Assembly (NCBI GenBank): GCA_006937955.1
Contig: SSNP01000044.1
Coordinates: 909,126-973,125, forward strand
DNA length: 64,000 nucleotides
From: Pachypanchax playfairii
Lineage: Eukaryota > Chordata > Actinopteri > Cyprinodontiformes > Aplocheilidae
Reading direction: 5' to 3'
A program made the position numbers and the translations under genes. The notes below the pieces were generated by a model that was not told where the DNA came from, did not search any database, and saw nothing but the letters and a program-made list of their open reading frames with translations. Of this stretch, positions 40,711 through 52,833 are shown in pieces (positions within the stretch are counted from its first letter, which is position 1; every line of letters starts with the position of its first letter).

Positions 40711-41400
40711 TTTCAAGTTTCAAGTTTATTTATTTATAGAGCGCCAGTTCATGACAAAGTCATTTCAAGGCACTTCACAGAAAAATCAACCAATTAACAA
40801 TAAAACATTTTTTATCTAGGGAAACAGCCGATTGGGCTGAATTGTTATTTCAGCACAATCCCCCATCCTGAGCAGCACGACTGGCAACAGTGGAAAGGAA
40901 CAACTCCCTTTTAACAGGAAGAAACCTCTAGCAGAACCCGGCTCAGGATGGGCGGCCTTCTGCCTTAGCCGACTGGGGTCTGAGCTGACAGGAAAGAGAC
41001 ACAGACAAACACTGATGGATTTTGGCCAGTCGTCATGTCTATAGAAAGATAAACAGAGAAACAGTTAATGGCAGTAACAATCAAAGCAATAACAATTTGA
41101 TGGCTCTAGTGGGAATATTTCATTGTTTGTTCATGTGAGATACATCCTCCTCAGAGGCAGCCAGAGTAAAGAAAGACAGCAGAGTGAAGAAATGTGGTCA
41201 GTATGTCCTCCGGCAGTCTAAACCTATAGCAGCATAACTAAAGGGAAAGCTCAGGAGAACCCAAGCTAACCCTGACTATAGGATTGGGTAAAAAGGAAAG
41301 TTTTAAGTCTATTCTTAAAACTACACAAGGTGTTGCAAATGTCAGCACAAAAGCTTCCTGAGGGGGCCCCCAAAACATGTTTTGCTTAGAGCCCCCAAAA
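40711..41400. mobile_element. Dispersed teleost repeat, unclassified
   Basis: TTTATTTATAGAGCGCC..., CCCCATCCTGAGCAGCACGA, CAACTCCCTTTTAACAGGAA and GGCTCAGGATGGGCGGCC are phrases I recall from a widespread non-coding fish repeat. No terminal repeats or coding sequence are seen. Confidence 0.5.
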
Positions 41401-41411
41401 GTCTAGAGCTG

Positions 41412-42430
41412 GGGTCTCATTTATATAACTTTGAGTAGAATCATTACTAAAACCGTACTTAAGCTCAGCAAAAAAAATCTACTTACTCCAAGTAAGTTTG
41501 GGACCTATAAAACATGGCGTATGCACAGCTGCACGCAATCTCCGCTTTATAAATCACAGTTTACCTAGAAATGTACTCAGGAGTTTCTGGATCACATCCT
41601 GCCCTCAACACGCCCACTTTCTGCCGTAAATGGTCAATGCAAAGTGCCTTGTGCATATACATGAGCCGACTCGTCACAGCATTCCACCAATAACGATGGC
41701 GATCGCAGATCAAGGAAGATCAAGGAAGCGCAACTTCACCGAAGCAGAAATTGAGGTACAGTACTTGTGGGTGAGGTGGAAAAATGAAAGGAAGTGCTTT
41801 TTGGAGGTCACATCAGTGGCATAACAAATAATAGAAATTCCACGGAGTGGCACAGCGTTGCTGAAGCTGTCAATGCTGTGAGTTCTTCAGAGAGATCTGT
41901 GGCAGATATATAAAAAAAGGTCAGATCTAAAGATGGAGGCAAAAAAAAGATGGCTTGCCACTGCCTGAGTGTGTCTGCCACTGGCGGAGGCCCTGGCACC
42001 TCTGATCCCCCACCGCTCGCTGTTAGGATCTCAGCCGTACTCGAACCGGCAAGCGTGCATGGCATCGTGCCGGAGAAGGAGGGAGACACTGACCATGTAG
42101 AGGACACTAAGCCTTTTATTAACACAGATCAAATGTGTCCATCATTAAAATATAAAACAAAACCAAATCTTGTTGTTTCCCCCCAGTGACTCTGGATGAA
42201 GCGTCCAACGAGGCATCCTGGGCGCGCGAACGAGGATGTGGCTGCAGGGTCCCACCAGTGCGCCTCGGGCGCATGGTGTACCTGGAGGTGGCCGGGTGTT
42301 AACTTATGCTGTCATGCAGGCACAGAGGGACATGATTAGTGTGGTGAACGAAGTGCGAGAAGAACTGCACAAAATATGTGATGTCCTGACTGAAATTTCA
42401 GGGACACTTAAAGAATTAAAAATTGTAGAA
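41412..42430 (+). mobile_element. PIF/Harbinger remnant with Myb-like gene, copy 1
   Basis: Left terminus CTGGGGTCTCATTTATATAA is shared (reverse complement) with 62337-62355. CTG at the edge fits the CWG-type Harbinger target. It carries the Myb/SANT-like gene but no transposase. The right terminus was not found; hAT sequence begins near 42432. Confidence 0.78.
41696..42430 (+). pseudogene. Harbinger Myb/SANT-like accessory protein (NAIF1-like), frameshifted
   Basis: In Harbinger systems this protein binds element DNA and brings transposase into the nucleus; NAIF1 is the domesticated vertebrate relative. The ATG at 41696 opens MAIADQGRSRKRNFTEAEIE, the start of the trihelix Myb-like domain. 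A base change/insertion after EIEV shifts the frame. Later codons in other frames give RSDLKMEAKK, VSATGGGPGTSDPP and a C-terminal heptad-rich VVNEVREELHKICDVL (to about 42425). A CCCCCCAG at 42180-42187 may be an intron acceptor. Related sequence on the minus strand at 61690-62067 confirms the family. Confidence 0.82.
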
Positions 42431-42431
42431 A

Positions 42432-43080
42432 AATCATGCCTTCTGTGTTGGTCCTGCAAAAAATCTTGGACACTCATCTTTATAGCGCCCAGAAAGGTTT
42501 CCCCAGACTAGTTGTTTTATACTGGACACCAACATGGTGTCCTCCTCCGAATGGGTACAATGTTCTTCAAGTTTCTGCATAATAGGAATTATCTGCCCTG
42601 AGGTAGCTGTGTTCTCCCCTGACACACACAGTGTAGATGTGTAGAGCACCTTCATGACGTTCACAAACTCCTCTGCTTTGTGGAGGACCTCATCTTTTAA
42701 GTGGAAGGTTTGGTCTTTGGATTTGCGCAGTCGTGGATCTAATAAAGCTGCTTGAATTGCCGGATACTGTTCCATGAATCTCTCTATCATGAGATAGAGG
42801 GAATTCCACCTTGTACGGACATCGAGTATGAGAGTATGTTAACTGATCCCTGAAAACAAAACAGAAAATAAACTATGCATAAGTGTTAATTCCTTTTAAT
42901 GCAACATAGATGTTTTATTCTAAAATGTGTTCTTAGTGAGAATTTCTTACCAAGCAAATGCTGCTTCTCTTTCAGTACAGTGTGGGCCATTGCTGATCTC
43001 ATGAAAAGGACAACCACTGACCGGATTTGGGCAGCCCATTTGTCGACTGCAGTGATGTTGTAAATCTTTTGTGCTGCCAA
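42432..43080 (-). pseudogene. hAT transposase fragment with an apparent intron
   Basis: The minus-strand upstream block (43080-42949) reads KIYNITAVDKWAAQIRSVVV and TVLKEKQHLLG. A GTAAGA donor follows at about 42948, and TTTTGTTTTCAG ends at about 42853. The next block reads ILILDVRTRWNSLYLMIERF, MEQYPAIQAALLDPRLRK, then EEFVNVMKVLYTSTLCVS and IKQLVWGNLSGRYKD to about 42434. DV.TRWNS is a core hAT motif (ZBED-like group). The N-terminal zinc finger, first catalytic residue and dimerisation domain are absent. The intron lies exactly before the DVRTRWNS exon and keeps the frame. Confidence 0.8.
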
Positions 43081-46000
43081 ATTTAGGTCATAGCGACTTC
43101 CGGTTTGATGACGCTGCGATTACGCGCCGTGAAACCTCCGTACAGAAGAGACGCACGAAGAGTGTCGTTTCTTGTTTCCCGATTTCCATCTTAAAGCAAT
43201 TTAGGTAAAATCAGTGAAAAATTAATTTTCCGTTTTTTGTTTTTCATATTTAGAGATGAAAAACCGAATACGGGGCGTTTGCCATGTTTTTGTGAACCAA
43301 TTTGTAACAGATAACAAAATATAAGTGGTTTTCCGTTTTTCTGCAATTTCGTTTTGAAACGAAAATCCAATGGCCCCGACGTACACGGACCGTACACGGA
43401 CCGATTTCTTAGTGGATTTTGGTCTCTTTCCTTTCTGCTTCTCTCCTTCTTTTGCTCTAATCTGGCTGTTTATTCAGTATGTTCGTTTACAATGACACAG
43501 AGACAATGTTTGAGCTGCAGAACTTAAAGGAACAGATTTCAGCTCAAACATATTCGGCTGTGCGCAGCAAAACTGGTTCTTCACATCTTCTCTTCTCCTG
43601 AGTCCATTTCTTATTCAGAAAGAGAAAAACCCTCAGAAACAACAGATTCTTAATCTGAATCTCCATTTTCTGCTAAAGTAAATCTCAAATTCAAATTCCA
43701 TCACTACTGGTAAATGTGCCTTCCTCAAAAATATCTATAGCTATATTCCATAAATATGCACATTTGACTGTTTATGACTGATTATGAGCTCATCCTGGTT
43801 TAGGTGGAAAAGTCCACAGGATACACGTGTAATATTGATTGTTATGAAGCAGTAAAATAACACATAATGATGCATGTCAGAGACAGTTACACCAACTGAA
43901 GTCGATATTTAATAACACATTATATTTACACAATGTAATGAAATTATGTGACTCAGATAGAACATTCACAGGAATTACCATAGTAACCCTAATGAGCTAT
44001 TGGTAGCAGCTCAATCATTTCTTTTGATCATGGTTATCCTTTCTCTCTTTATACATCCAAACATAGTGTTTTCTCTCCAATCACCCCAAAGTGCAGAGTA
44101 CATGTGTCCAAATAGTAACTGTGTTTCCCTATTTCCTGTAGAATTTAACATTTAAAGTACAAAAAATTGGGCAAAAGGCAAACAGGATGATGTTTAAACC
44201 TGGAGTTTCAAAGTAAAGGTTTAAATAAAGGTCTTTCTATTGCAAAACTCAGGGTTTTTTTTAAGAAACTGGAATATGCATCTATTTAAAAAATCTATAT
44301 TTGTGTTGTATAAACTAGCCTTTGGCACATTAAAACAAATGGTTCTCATATGTAGAGACAAGTTTACCTCTAATTTCTTCTCCAATTGATTCAGACCATA
44401 ACTGGCAATGTGTCAAGCAAACAGCCCCATGATTCAGTCTTCTTGTAATGAGACAGCTGTTCTAAACATAAACCAGGATTAAGCTCTTTTCTTCGCTGCG
44501 TGTCAAACACAAAGCTACTGAAGGTGATGAAAACAGGCTTCTGTGTATCTAGGAAACGGCTTCTGCCAAAATGTAAAACAAAACGCATTCAGTCTGTGCT
44601 GCTTTTCAAGTCTTATGTAAATGTCCTCCTGACAGACTGGGGCTAAACTAATATCAAATTGTGACTGCAGCTAGACAAATCACTAAATTTTCATGTGACT
44701 GAATAATATTTGCTTTTGAGATCAGAACAACATATTTTTCTACATCTTTGCTGCAGAGTAATGTTTCAAACACAACTGAAATAAAACTACACACCATACC
44801 ATAATATAGCAGGTCTTCTTCAACAGAAGATAATGGAAAGTCATGTTAGCACTGGGGGAAAAAATAACTAGAAGATGCTGCACATTCTTCCTTTATTCCA
44901 GGAGATGGCAGCAGAGGTCTACACTCTGTAAGGTCAACTCTCCTGTAGTATCAGTTTCTCTCATTTCTGTATCTTCTCTACATCTTTTGACGTGTCTCTT
45001 AAGATGTCTCAGTAAATATTATCACACCTGGCTGCTTGTCCAAAAGGCTATGAAGGAGGTTAAACACTCCTGTGCAGATCATCTTCTTGGCCATCTGGTC
45101 AGATTTTGTATTATTTTATTTCCAAATTGTGGTAATCTAGCATCCAGACCAGGAAGCAGAATTGTATGTGTACATAGATCTCTGCAGTTTCTCCATGTTG
45201 TCCTCGCAAGCCCCCCAAACAAAAAACAAAAAAGAATTAAAAGGTATCTTTCACAAAAATTAAAAACAATAAATAAGCAGTATCATTTTAAAAATGTTTC
45301 AATCTAACGTAACAAACTTCTTTTTTTATGTAGATTTTTTTTAATTATCATAAAACTGCTTGAGTTGATAAGAAAAATTGTTAAGCCATGTTGTGATGTC
45401 ATCGGTTGAACTTGTCTTTACTTGTCAGTGAAGTATGTCTGTAAACAAACATGGAGACTGATCAGTGAAAAATTAAGTGATATTCCTGAATAAATTGAAT
45501 AAATTGAGTTTGTGTTTCAACACTTGGGATTGCTGATTGAATATTTGCTACATGACGTCTCAGTTTGTGTTTAGGGTCTGGATAATTCTGTAAAACAATT
45601 CTTCAGATGATGTACAGATTTAATTCATTTATGAAGGATACAGACTTTCATTTAAATGTCCGGGTCATCTGATCTGGGTTTTCACCTGTTCTCTCTGTGC
45701 AGAGATCACATACCGTCTTTCTAGGTTAAATCTCCTGCTTCGTGTTGTGTTTGTGGTCTGCGTCTGCTGAGTGTGCAGTGACAGATAATGACAGCTTCTT
45801 GTCACAGTTCCACTTGTTGATCAAAATACTTCTCTTCAAATTGTCCCTCTCTGTTGTCCTTATACATTAAATCATGGTACTTCCTGTGATCTTCTTTGAT
45901 CTAATCCTTGTCTTCAGTGCATAGGCAGGCATACTTAAAGTCTAACATTTAATTTTGATTGTCATTTTTAGCATTTTTCAGTGTCGGCTATTGCTAATTA

Positions 46001-46500
46001 GCTACACGTAGCAAATGACATAAGCTTCTTTTTTTAATAAAACAACAGAGAAACACAGTGTAAACAAAGGAAGGACGTTCAGGTGGTTCATCTGATGACA
46101 TCACACACTACTTGGGGGAAAATAGTGAGATGGTGCATACAGCCAGCGGGCGGTAAATTTAAAACTCGCTTTATTGTGAAATATCAGAACTCTTTGTTGA
46201 AAAGTGTGATTAAGCATAACAGATTTTTATTAACTTTAAAATTATATATTTTGTCAAACTCGTGTCAGATAGACTTTGAAGTATTAGAATGAACACAGGG
46301 TCTATTTCATCTATGTCTCTGTTAGTAAATTATTTGATAACAGATCATCATGTTGGATTTTTTGGTTTGGATGCAGCAGGAGGATCATGTTAGTCTTAAA
46401 TATTACTGTTTCTTCTATCTTAAGCTTCTTGTTCATTGAGCAACCGGCTGATGTGGAGCAGCAGCAGCAGTTTAAGAATCACATCCAACTTCTTCCAAAG
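43081..46500. other. Unassigned sequence, no gene recognised
   Basis: About 3.4 kb of AT-rich sequence. A 10-bp direct duplication TACACGGACC occurs at 43382-43401. The 154-codon frame at 44843-45307 has no recognisable family, low-complexity ends and no gene signals, so it is not called. Confidence 0.5.
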
Positions 46501-46504
46501 TAGA

Positions 46505-46562
46505 TATTTTATTCAGCTTCATTCCCCAAAACAAATTTGGCAATAAAGCAATTCTGATTCTG
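46505..46562 (+). mobile_element. LINE 3'-tail fragment
   Basis: CAAATTTGGCAATAAAGCAA followed by TTCTGATTCTGAT repeats, a typical 3' end of Rex/CR1-type LINE inserts. No coding part. Confidence 0.5.
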
Positions 46563-46609
46563 ATTTATAGATAATTGAATCTGATAATTTTATAATTAGT
46601 TTAAATTGG

Positions 46610-47184
46610 CTATGTCATTGGTATGAAACTGAACACATCTGAACACAGGTCCACCAGTTCGCTGTACTCAGTCTCTTGTCCATCTCTGATCCAACCAACA
46701 ACTGCAGAGTCATCAGAGTATTTTTGTAGATGACAGGACTCTGAGCTGGACTGAAAGTCTGAGGTGTACAGAGTGAAAAGGAATGGTGTGAGTACAGTCC
46801 CCTGTGGTGCTCCTATGCTGCTGATCACCTGGTCAAACATACAACTCTTCAGTCTCACAAACTGTGGTCTGTTTGTGAGATAATTCTTAATCCAGGTGAT
46901 TGTGGAGGCATCCACCTGTGTCTTCTGGAGTTTTTTGCACAGTAAAAAAGGCTGAATTGTGTTAAACACACTGGAGAAATAAAAGAACATGATCCTCATG
47001 CTGCTGCCTGCTTTATCCAGATTACAGTGGGTTTGTTGAAGCAGGTGTATGATGACGTCTACCGCATGACTATAAACAAACTGCAGTGGGTCCTGAAGGG
47101 TCTTTGTTTGGTTATGTAGGTGGGCCAATATGAGTCTCCATAGAAATGCCAAATTAAACTGAATAGATTTGTACTCATCTGTGA
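46610..47184 (-). pseudogene. Rex1-like reverse transcriptase fragment
   Basis: The minus-strand frame gives QTKTLQDPLQFVYSHAVDV, MRIMFFYFSSVFNTIQPFLL (motif A, with Tyr where the catalytic Asp of FDFSSAF-type boxes sits), GAPQGTVLTPFLFTLYTSDF (motif B) and KYSDDSAVVGWI (YSDD active-site box). Uninterrupted over about 190 residues but truncated at both ends. The upstream side runs straight into a (CCAT)n microsatellite. Confidence 0.82.
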
Positions 47185-47277
47185 TCCATCCGTCCGTCCA
47201 TCCATCCATCCATCCATCCATCCATCCATCCATCCATCCATCCATCCATCCATCCATCCATCCATCCATCCATCCAT

Positions 47278-47313
<36 letters not shown>
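47184..47313. repeat. Microsatellite (CCAT)n/(CCGT)
   Basis: About 30 CATC units with CCGTCCGT variants at both edges. Confidence 0.97.
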
Positions 47314-47315
<2 letters not shown>

Positions 47316-49225
47316 ACCCAAAAAGAAACAACAAACTGACAATGAACAAAGGGACCCAACAAATAAATAGTTATCCAATTTTCCAATTCCTTTTTGTGTG
47401 TGTACACGGAAAAAGTCAGAGGATTTATGATGTTTTCTCACTTCAGATCTTGAGAAATTGTATCAGCTATTGTTAAGACAGTTTACTTAATACATTAAGG
47501 GCCATAATTAAATTTTTGTTCCACAAACAGTGGTAGATCTCTTTGAAATTTGATCCACATCAGCTACACTAGTTTGAGTCCATTTGTTGCAGCTGATAGG
47601 TTCTGAATGTCAAAGATCATAACAATCTTTTACATTTTTCATCAGTTCAAAGAGTTTGTGAAATTATATAGCAATCTGTTTCAGGAGCTGTTGATATTTC
47701 ATCTTCGATCAAAGGGGAGACTAAAATTAGTATCTCTGGAAGCCAAACAAGGCCTGTGGGAATTGTGCTTATGTTACACAAATCAGTTTGATCCTTCATG
47801 TACAAAGTTTTTCTTGTAAAATTATAAAATTAGAAAACAAAGACCAGAACTTTCCTGGCTCAGCTCTTTGTCCTCAGTCTGTGGGAGGTTATGAGTGGGC
47901 AATGATTCACTTTTAAAGGCACGCAAAAATCCACAGTCATCGCTGTTGGACGTTTCAGGCATCCTGTTACACGCACTGGCAGAACAATTCAATAGTTTTA
48001 GACAAAAGTATTACAACAGTAGCCAAATGACTAAGTTTTATTTATTTGAAATGGGATTCTGGAGAACAAAGATGCGTATTGAGTGATCTCTGACTAAGTT
48101 TAAGTTGAACTTGCAATGTAAAGAAAAGTAGGTGTTTTTTTATTACAAGTTAAATTAAACTCATCGATATGAACTTTTCCTCACGCAGCATGCATATCTT
48201 CTTTTTGTCCAATTTTCTGATTGTGATGTTTATCAAGACTGGACCAAATTTAACAACTGAAGTAAATCTCACAATTTCTTGCTTCTTCTTGGAAAAAATA
48301 CAAAATTAGTCCCGATTAACAGGCTTACTTGAAGCACATTCTACACATTCTACTTGCTGGTATTAACATTGACCTTGAGAGAAAGGATTAAGTTTGTACT
48401 GTAGAACAGAAAGTAATCAAATGCACATAAAGGATTAAAACGGTCTATTACAGCATAAACCTCCAATTCAACACAGAGTGATCCAATATTAAATATATTA
48501 AAATGTTCGTTCATGTTGAGTTTAGCTCTATGTGCTACATGAAAACTTATTTAAAGAATTTTATCTTTCTGTCTACACATTCACAAAGTTTGGAGAATTC
48601 TGATGGGTTAAGCATTTTTTAAACTAGTTGGATATTAATCTGAGGAATGTAAGAACAAAGTCCCTCCAGTATACGCCACCATGCTGTTGACTTAGGGTCT
48701 GCAAACCTCATAGTCAACAAACCACACCTATGTACTGGTGCGTATGTGTTGATGAAAAAAACAGTTCAAATAAATTATAAAGTTTAGTGAGATTTACACC
48801 AAGAAGACGGACACTGAAAACAAAGTCCCAGATCAAAAACTGTTAGAGATGATTAGGTCATACTGAACCTTTAATAAGACCGGCAGGCAACAGGATTTAC
48901 CTGTTCATAATTACAGGTTTTGAATCTGTTAAATTTATAGAGGTTTTATTTTCTAGAAGCAGGATCTGTTTAAAAAAAAAAGAATTAACAGAAATCAAAC
49001 TTTTTGAAGTTTTTGAAATATTTTGTCTAAGAATTTGAAGATATTTGTAAGTTTACTTTACACTTTAAACATTTAATCTGTGATTGTATAGTTTGTAAAT
49101 GTTTGATTGGACATGCATAATATGTAGAAAATAATGACTTTCATTTCCAACACCAGGTGCCAGTAATGAGCAAAATCACAACCCCGTCATTTCTACTAAC
49201 CACCACAGGGGGGCAGAAACGAGTA
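47314..49225. other. Unassigned sequence
   Basis: About 1.9 kb, AT-rich, no gene or element recognised. Confidence 0.5.
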
Positions 49226-49413
49226 TTATGGTGCGTTCACACCGGCCACTTTGTCAACGTCAAGCAACGCTCATAACGTTTCAAGTTTGACGTTTGAAAG
49301 TTGAAGATTGTAACGCCTGCCAGTCAGAGCGCATAGGTATTAAAGCTCGTAACGCTTGACAGTTAAAAAGAGCGTGAAGGCGGGGCTTCCTTTGTTATCG
49401 GATGTTCTGAGCT

Positions 49414-49620
49414 ATGGCGGATCATATAAAGCAAGGGGCTTGGCTTTATTTACTCCGTTTGTGGATACACCCCATTCATCAGATGTGTTTTGATTTTGAG
49501 GAGTTAAACCATTTGCTCCAGGAGTTACATATGGATGAGGTTTGCTTCCAGCGCTACCTCCGTCTGTCCCGCGCCCTGTTTGAAGACTTCCTGCTTCATT
49601 CAGATACGTCACTACGATGA
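49414..49620 (+). CDS. Harbinger-transposase-like N-terminal fragment, 68 codons
   Basis: ATG in GAGCTATGG opens MADHIKQGAWLYLLRLWIHP. The second half, FEELNHLLQELHMDEVCFQR followed by YLRLSRALFEDFL, resembles the helical N-terminus of PIF/Harbinger (HARBI1-like) transposases that precedes the DDE core. The frame ends at TGA 49618-49620 without catalytic residues. It may represent the first exon kept in an internal-deletion derivative. It is open, but whether it is expressed cannot be told. Confidence 0.6.
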   Translation: MADHIKQGAWLYLLRLWIHPIHQMCFDFEELNHLLQELHMDEVCFQRYLRLSRALFEDFLLHSDTSLR

Positions 49621-49668
49621 GACGCTCTGATTGGTTGACATGCCGCTTCAAGGGCGTTATGAGCGTCA

Positions 49669-49690
49669 AAAGTTCAGCTAGCTGAACTTT
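49669..49690. repeat. 22-bp perfect palindrome
   Basis: AAAGTTCAGCT (49669-49679) followed without spacer by AGCTGAACTTT (49680-49690), inside the Harbinger MITE. Confidence 0.95.
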
Positions 49691-49884
49691 CTGCGTTTTG
49701 AGCTTTTCAAGCGTTTCAAGCGTCAACGCCTGAAACGCTCGAAAAGCTTGAAAAGTTGCCGCTCATAACGCTCACAAAGTGCAGCAGAGCCGTTGACGTC
49801 TGTCTGATGCACTCCACCATAGACTTTACATGTAAACTTGCCACTTCTGACGTTGACGGTTTGGCCGGTGTGAACGCACCATTA

Positions 49885-50680
49885 TTCCTCACTTCGTCAC
49901 ACAGAGTGGCAGCGTTCAAAAGACTCAATGCCCAGCTATTCAACTCCAAACAAAAAAGAGATTTTAGTAGAAGCTAACTCAGGCAATGATACTGCTGGCT
50001 TTGAAGTAGCTTCTTCCATGCTCTCTGTCAAATAAACTAGCAAAACTTCAGCTGAAAAGTCTCTACAAGCTCTGCTCACATGAAGAACAGGAGGTGAAAT
50101 GAATGTTACTATACTCACCCTCCTGCTCCCCCCTTCACCCCACGACACCGCTCAGAGTGAGTCTTGAGCTGCAGATCAGGAGCTCGGCCAGAAACTGTCT
50201 TATACTCATTCTAGTGGTAAAAACAAGTTAAATTTTGCAAGTTTGCCGCACTGTCAGAAAATTAAAAAAGGATCAATAACTTTTTTAAATAAAAATAAAT
50301 CACATATGGAATTATGGCAAACAGCATGCTGTTTATGGTATTACTTTATTTTGAAAAAGGATAATAGTGCCTTTAAAAGGGCTTGTGTGCTGTGAGAGGA
50401 GTTACCAGGCGTTACTTTCAGATGTTCTATTTCACCTCAGCTGTAGAGGGAAACACTAATGTTGATAAATCCAGATCATCTATCTGATTAAACACAGATT
50501 GGACTAAAAATAAACAGGGGGTGTGAAATAGGTGCTCTGATTAAGGGCAAATCAAAGATGCATTCATTTTGGTGGATTAATTAAAACCGTTGAAAGATGA
50601 TGCTGAGCGGCTGAAAGGCCTCGCTGGATGATTTAAATAAAGATTCAGCTCAGGGGCAACCATTGATTTCCTACCTGCTG

Positions 50681-50685
<5 letters not shown>
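49885..50685. other. Unassigned sequence
   Basis: No gene recognised. Confidence 0.45.

Positions 50686-50752
<67 letters not shown>
50686..50752. repeat. (TG)n microsatellite
   Basis: About 33 uninterrupted TG units. Confidence 0.98.
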
Positions 50753-50753
<1 letters not shown>

Positions 50754-51227
50754 ACTCTTCTGTGGGCTGCAGCTCAGAGCTGTCATTGATAGGATGTGTG
50801 GAAATCCTGTGAGGGAGTGTGTAGGCTGTTAGATACCACAGTGGCCTCTGGGATTTGTGTTGGAGAAATGTCTCACATCTCTGCTTGATTTCAACACCAT
50901 TCTTATGCCATTAAGGATAAAAGGAACTCTATATAGAGTCATACTTGTTTCTCTTTCAGTAGTTACTATTTTAACTCTGCTGCTGTTTCATTTCTGAAGA
51001 AACAACTGCTGTCCTTAGCATTTATTTCAGTATAAAATAACATTTATAGTTTTTCTGTGTTTTTGCTGCCCTGGAATACATGGGTTTTCTAAAATACAGT
51101 ATTTTTTTAATTCAATGAAGGTAACTTAGTTATATTTTACTACCACATTACAGTTAGTACTGTCAAACCTGTCTGGGTAGAAGTAGCCAGCTAAGCTCAT
51201 GTCTATAAAATAGTTAAAAGATAAACC
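50753..51227. other. Unassigned sequence
   Basis: No gene recognised. Confidence 0.45.
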
Positions 51228-51232
51228 CATCA

Positions 51233-51899
51233 TGTCATGAATCAATGTTTGAACTGCCATGTTTGTAGTTTTGTCCTGTAGTCTTGTCTCATTTCCTGTT
51301 CCTGCAATCAAGGATGATTGTTCTCACCTGTTTGTCCTGTGGATCTGTCACCGCTCTGCCAATTTCTCAGTTAACACTTGTTACTGTGGTCCTGTGCCAT
51401 TGTTCCATAAAGTTCAAGTCAAAAGTCTGTCCCCCACCCCCCCACAGTGTGTACCTAACTCGTTTTTGTATCTAGAACATGTGTTTGCCTAAGACCCAGT
51501 CAGTAAAGCCTCGGTCATAATGACCCATACAAACAACAAGGTCGTACGAATCTTCTGTCTCCATTAGTAAACAAACGTGGCCCAGACAAATGGAAATGTG
51601 CCAGAACGGTTCTGAACCTACCAGTTCCGTTCCGTACCGACCCAAGTGGAAAAGGGGCACAAGTATTATTGTTTGCCTTTGAGGATCCTGAACTTTTGCC
51701 TGTGTGTCTGGATGTGATTTTGGATTTTGAAAGTTTCTGGATCCTGTGTTTTTTAGCTCTGGACTAACTTTTTTAGTCTTTGCCCTGGAGGAGTTCATGT
51801 CTATGTTTTTGTTTTTACTCCATTTGTGTGTTAAATAAACTTTTAAAATGCCACTCTGCCTGCTGCATTCAGGCTCTGGTACAAAACTGAAGTGTTACA
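51233..51899 (+). mobile_element. Solo LTR with 5-bp duplication CATCA
   Basis: 667 bp from TGTCATGAATC to GAAGTGTTACA, flanked by CATCA at 51228-51232 and 51900-51904. A TAAATAAAC signal near 51832 supports plus orientation. No pol code inside. A GTGGAAAAGGGGCA motif at 51646-51659 matches one end of the TGCC-type elements and may be a nested remnant. Confidence 0.75.
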
Positions 51900-51904
51900 C
51901 ATCA

Positions 51905-52485
51905 GGCTCAGCAGTAAACCCACATACTCAGTAATTACAACTACTAACTAATACAATGCACATACCAAAAGAGGATGCAAGTGACTCAGGTGTGGTGCAG
52001 TTTGTTGAATGGCAGCAGGGTTGGAGGTGAAGTGGTGAGGGACTTTAACCTAAAGTTGACACTCTGGAGATGAAGAAAAACATCAAACAGAGCAGAATAA
52101 CAACCAGGATGCAGTCCATTATTTGGACTTGATATAAACCTGCACCACATGACAGGTAAATTGGCTGATGCAATCCTCAGAGCCAGGTGGGGGAGGAGCA
52201 GTTTTTCCTACCCTCCATCCCCCACCCACCTCAGGCAATAACTTCACACACAACCAAACATCCACTCATGCACTCACGTCTACACCCACACAGCTACTCA
52301 CACGTACAGACCCACGAAAAAACAGAAAAGAGAAAAAAATCCTAAGAATGAGAAAATAAGGCTGAAATTACAGAAAATACTTACACTCCAGTCTTCCAGA
52401 ATAAACATCGTGGTACTTTGTTTTAAAATAAATCCTAAATAACTGCTGGATGTGTGAAGGTTAACCCTTATTTTTCCTGCTGACT
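51905..52485. other. Unassigned sequence
   Basis: No gene recognised. Confidence 0.45.
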
Positions 52486-52833
52486 TAAAGGAGACATATT
52501 ATGAAAATTCCACTTTTTTAGCCCTTAGATGCTCTAGGAGTGCAAAAAGTTAACATTTGTCACTCCATGTGTTGTGGAGATAGTTTTGTAAAAAGTTTTG
52601 GTTATATTTTTAAGATGTTCAGTTTTCTCTATTATCTATTATGTTTTTGGAACTATTACGTCACAGGTCATGCCCTGGAAATGCCAAACATGGTGTTCCA
52701 GAGTGAATCTGCCATCTTTATTTCTTGCTCAGAGTTTGTAGTCTGTGTGCCAAAAGTAGAAGTGTCAAAATGTTCTGTTGTTGGGTGTATTAACAACAAG
52801 TGTGGTCATTTTAGCTAAATCGCGTGTGATATG
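52486..52833 (+). mobile_element. DNA-transposon end with THAP-like coding start
   Basis: Begins CTTAAAGGAGACATATTATG. An internal frame ends VEVSKCSVVGCINNKCGHF, like the first zinc-coordinating residues of a THAP finger, the DNA-binding domain of P-type transposases, then stops at 52813. A similar terminus in reverse is at 55330-55349 (GCATGATATGTTTCCTTTAAG), so the two could be ends of one interrupted element. Confidence 0.45.

Larger units (their letters stand above)
49229..49881 (+). mobile_element. PIF/Harbinger MITE with TTA duplication carrying a transposase exon
   Basis: 653 bp with TGGTGCGTTCACACCGGCCA at both ends in inverted orientation, flanked by TTA at 49226-49228 and 49882-49884, the PIF/Harbinger target. 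The interior has repeated GCGTTTCAAGCGT-like motifs and a palindrome. One short coding segment is retained. Confidence 0.92.

Noticed and set aside
44843..45307. 154-codon plus-strand frame
   Set aside because: No recognisable domain, no splice or promoter context and composition like random AT-rich translation.
46610..47407. 265-codon frame beginning with GWMD-type repeats as one protein
   Set aside because: The N-terminal part is translated (CCAT)n microsatellite; only the RT part is genuine element code.
49414..49620. Independent small host gene
   Set aside because: It lies wholly between inverted repeats with a TTA duplication and resembles a Harbinger transposase N-terminus.
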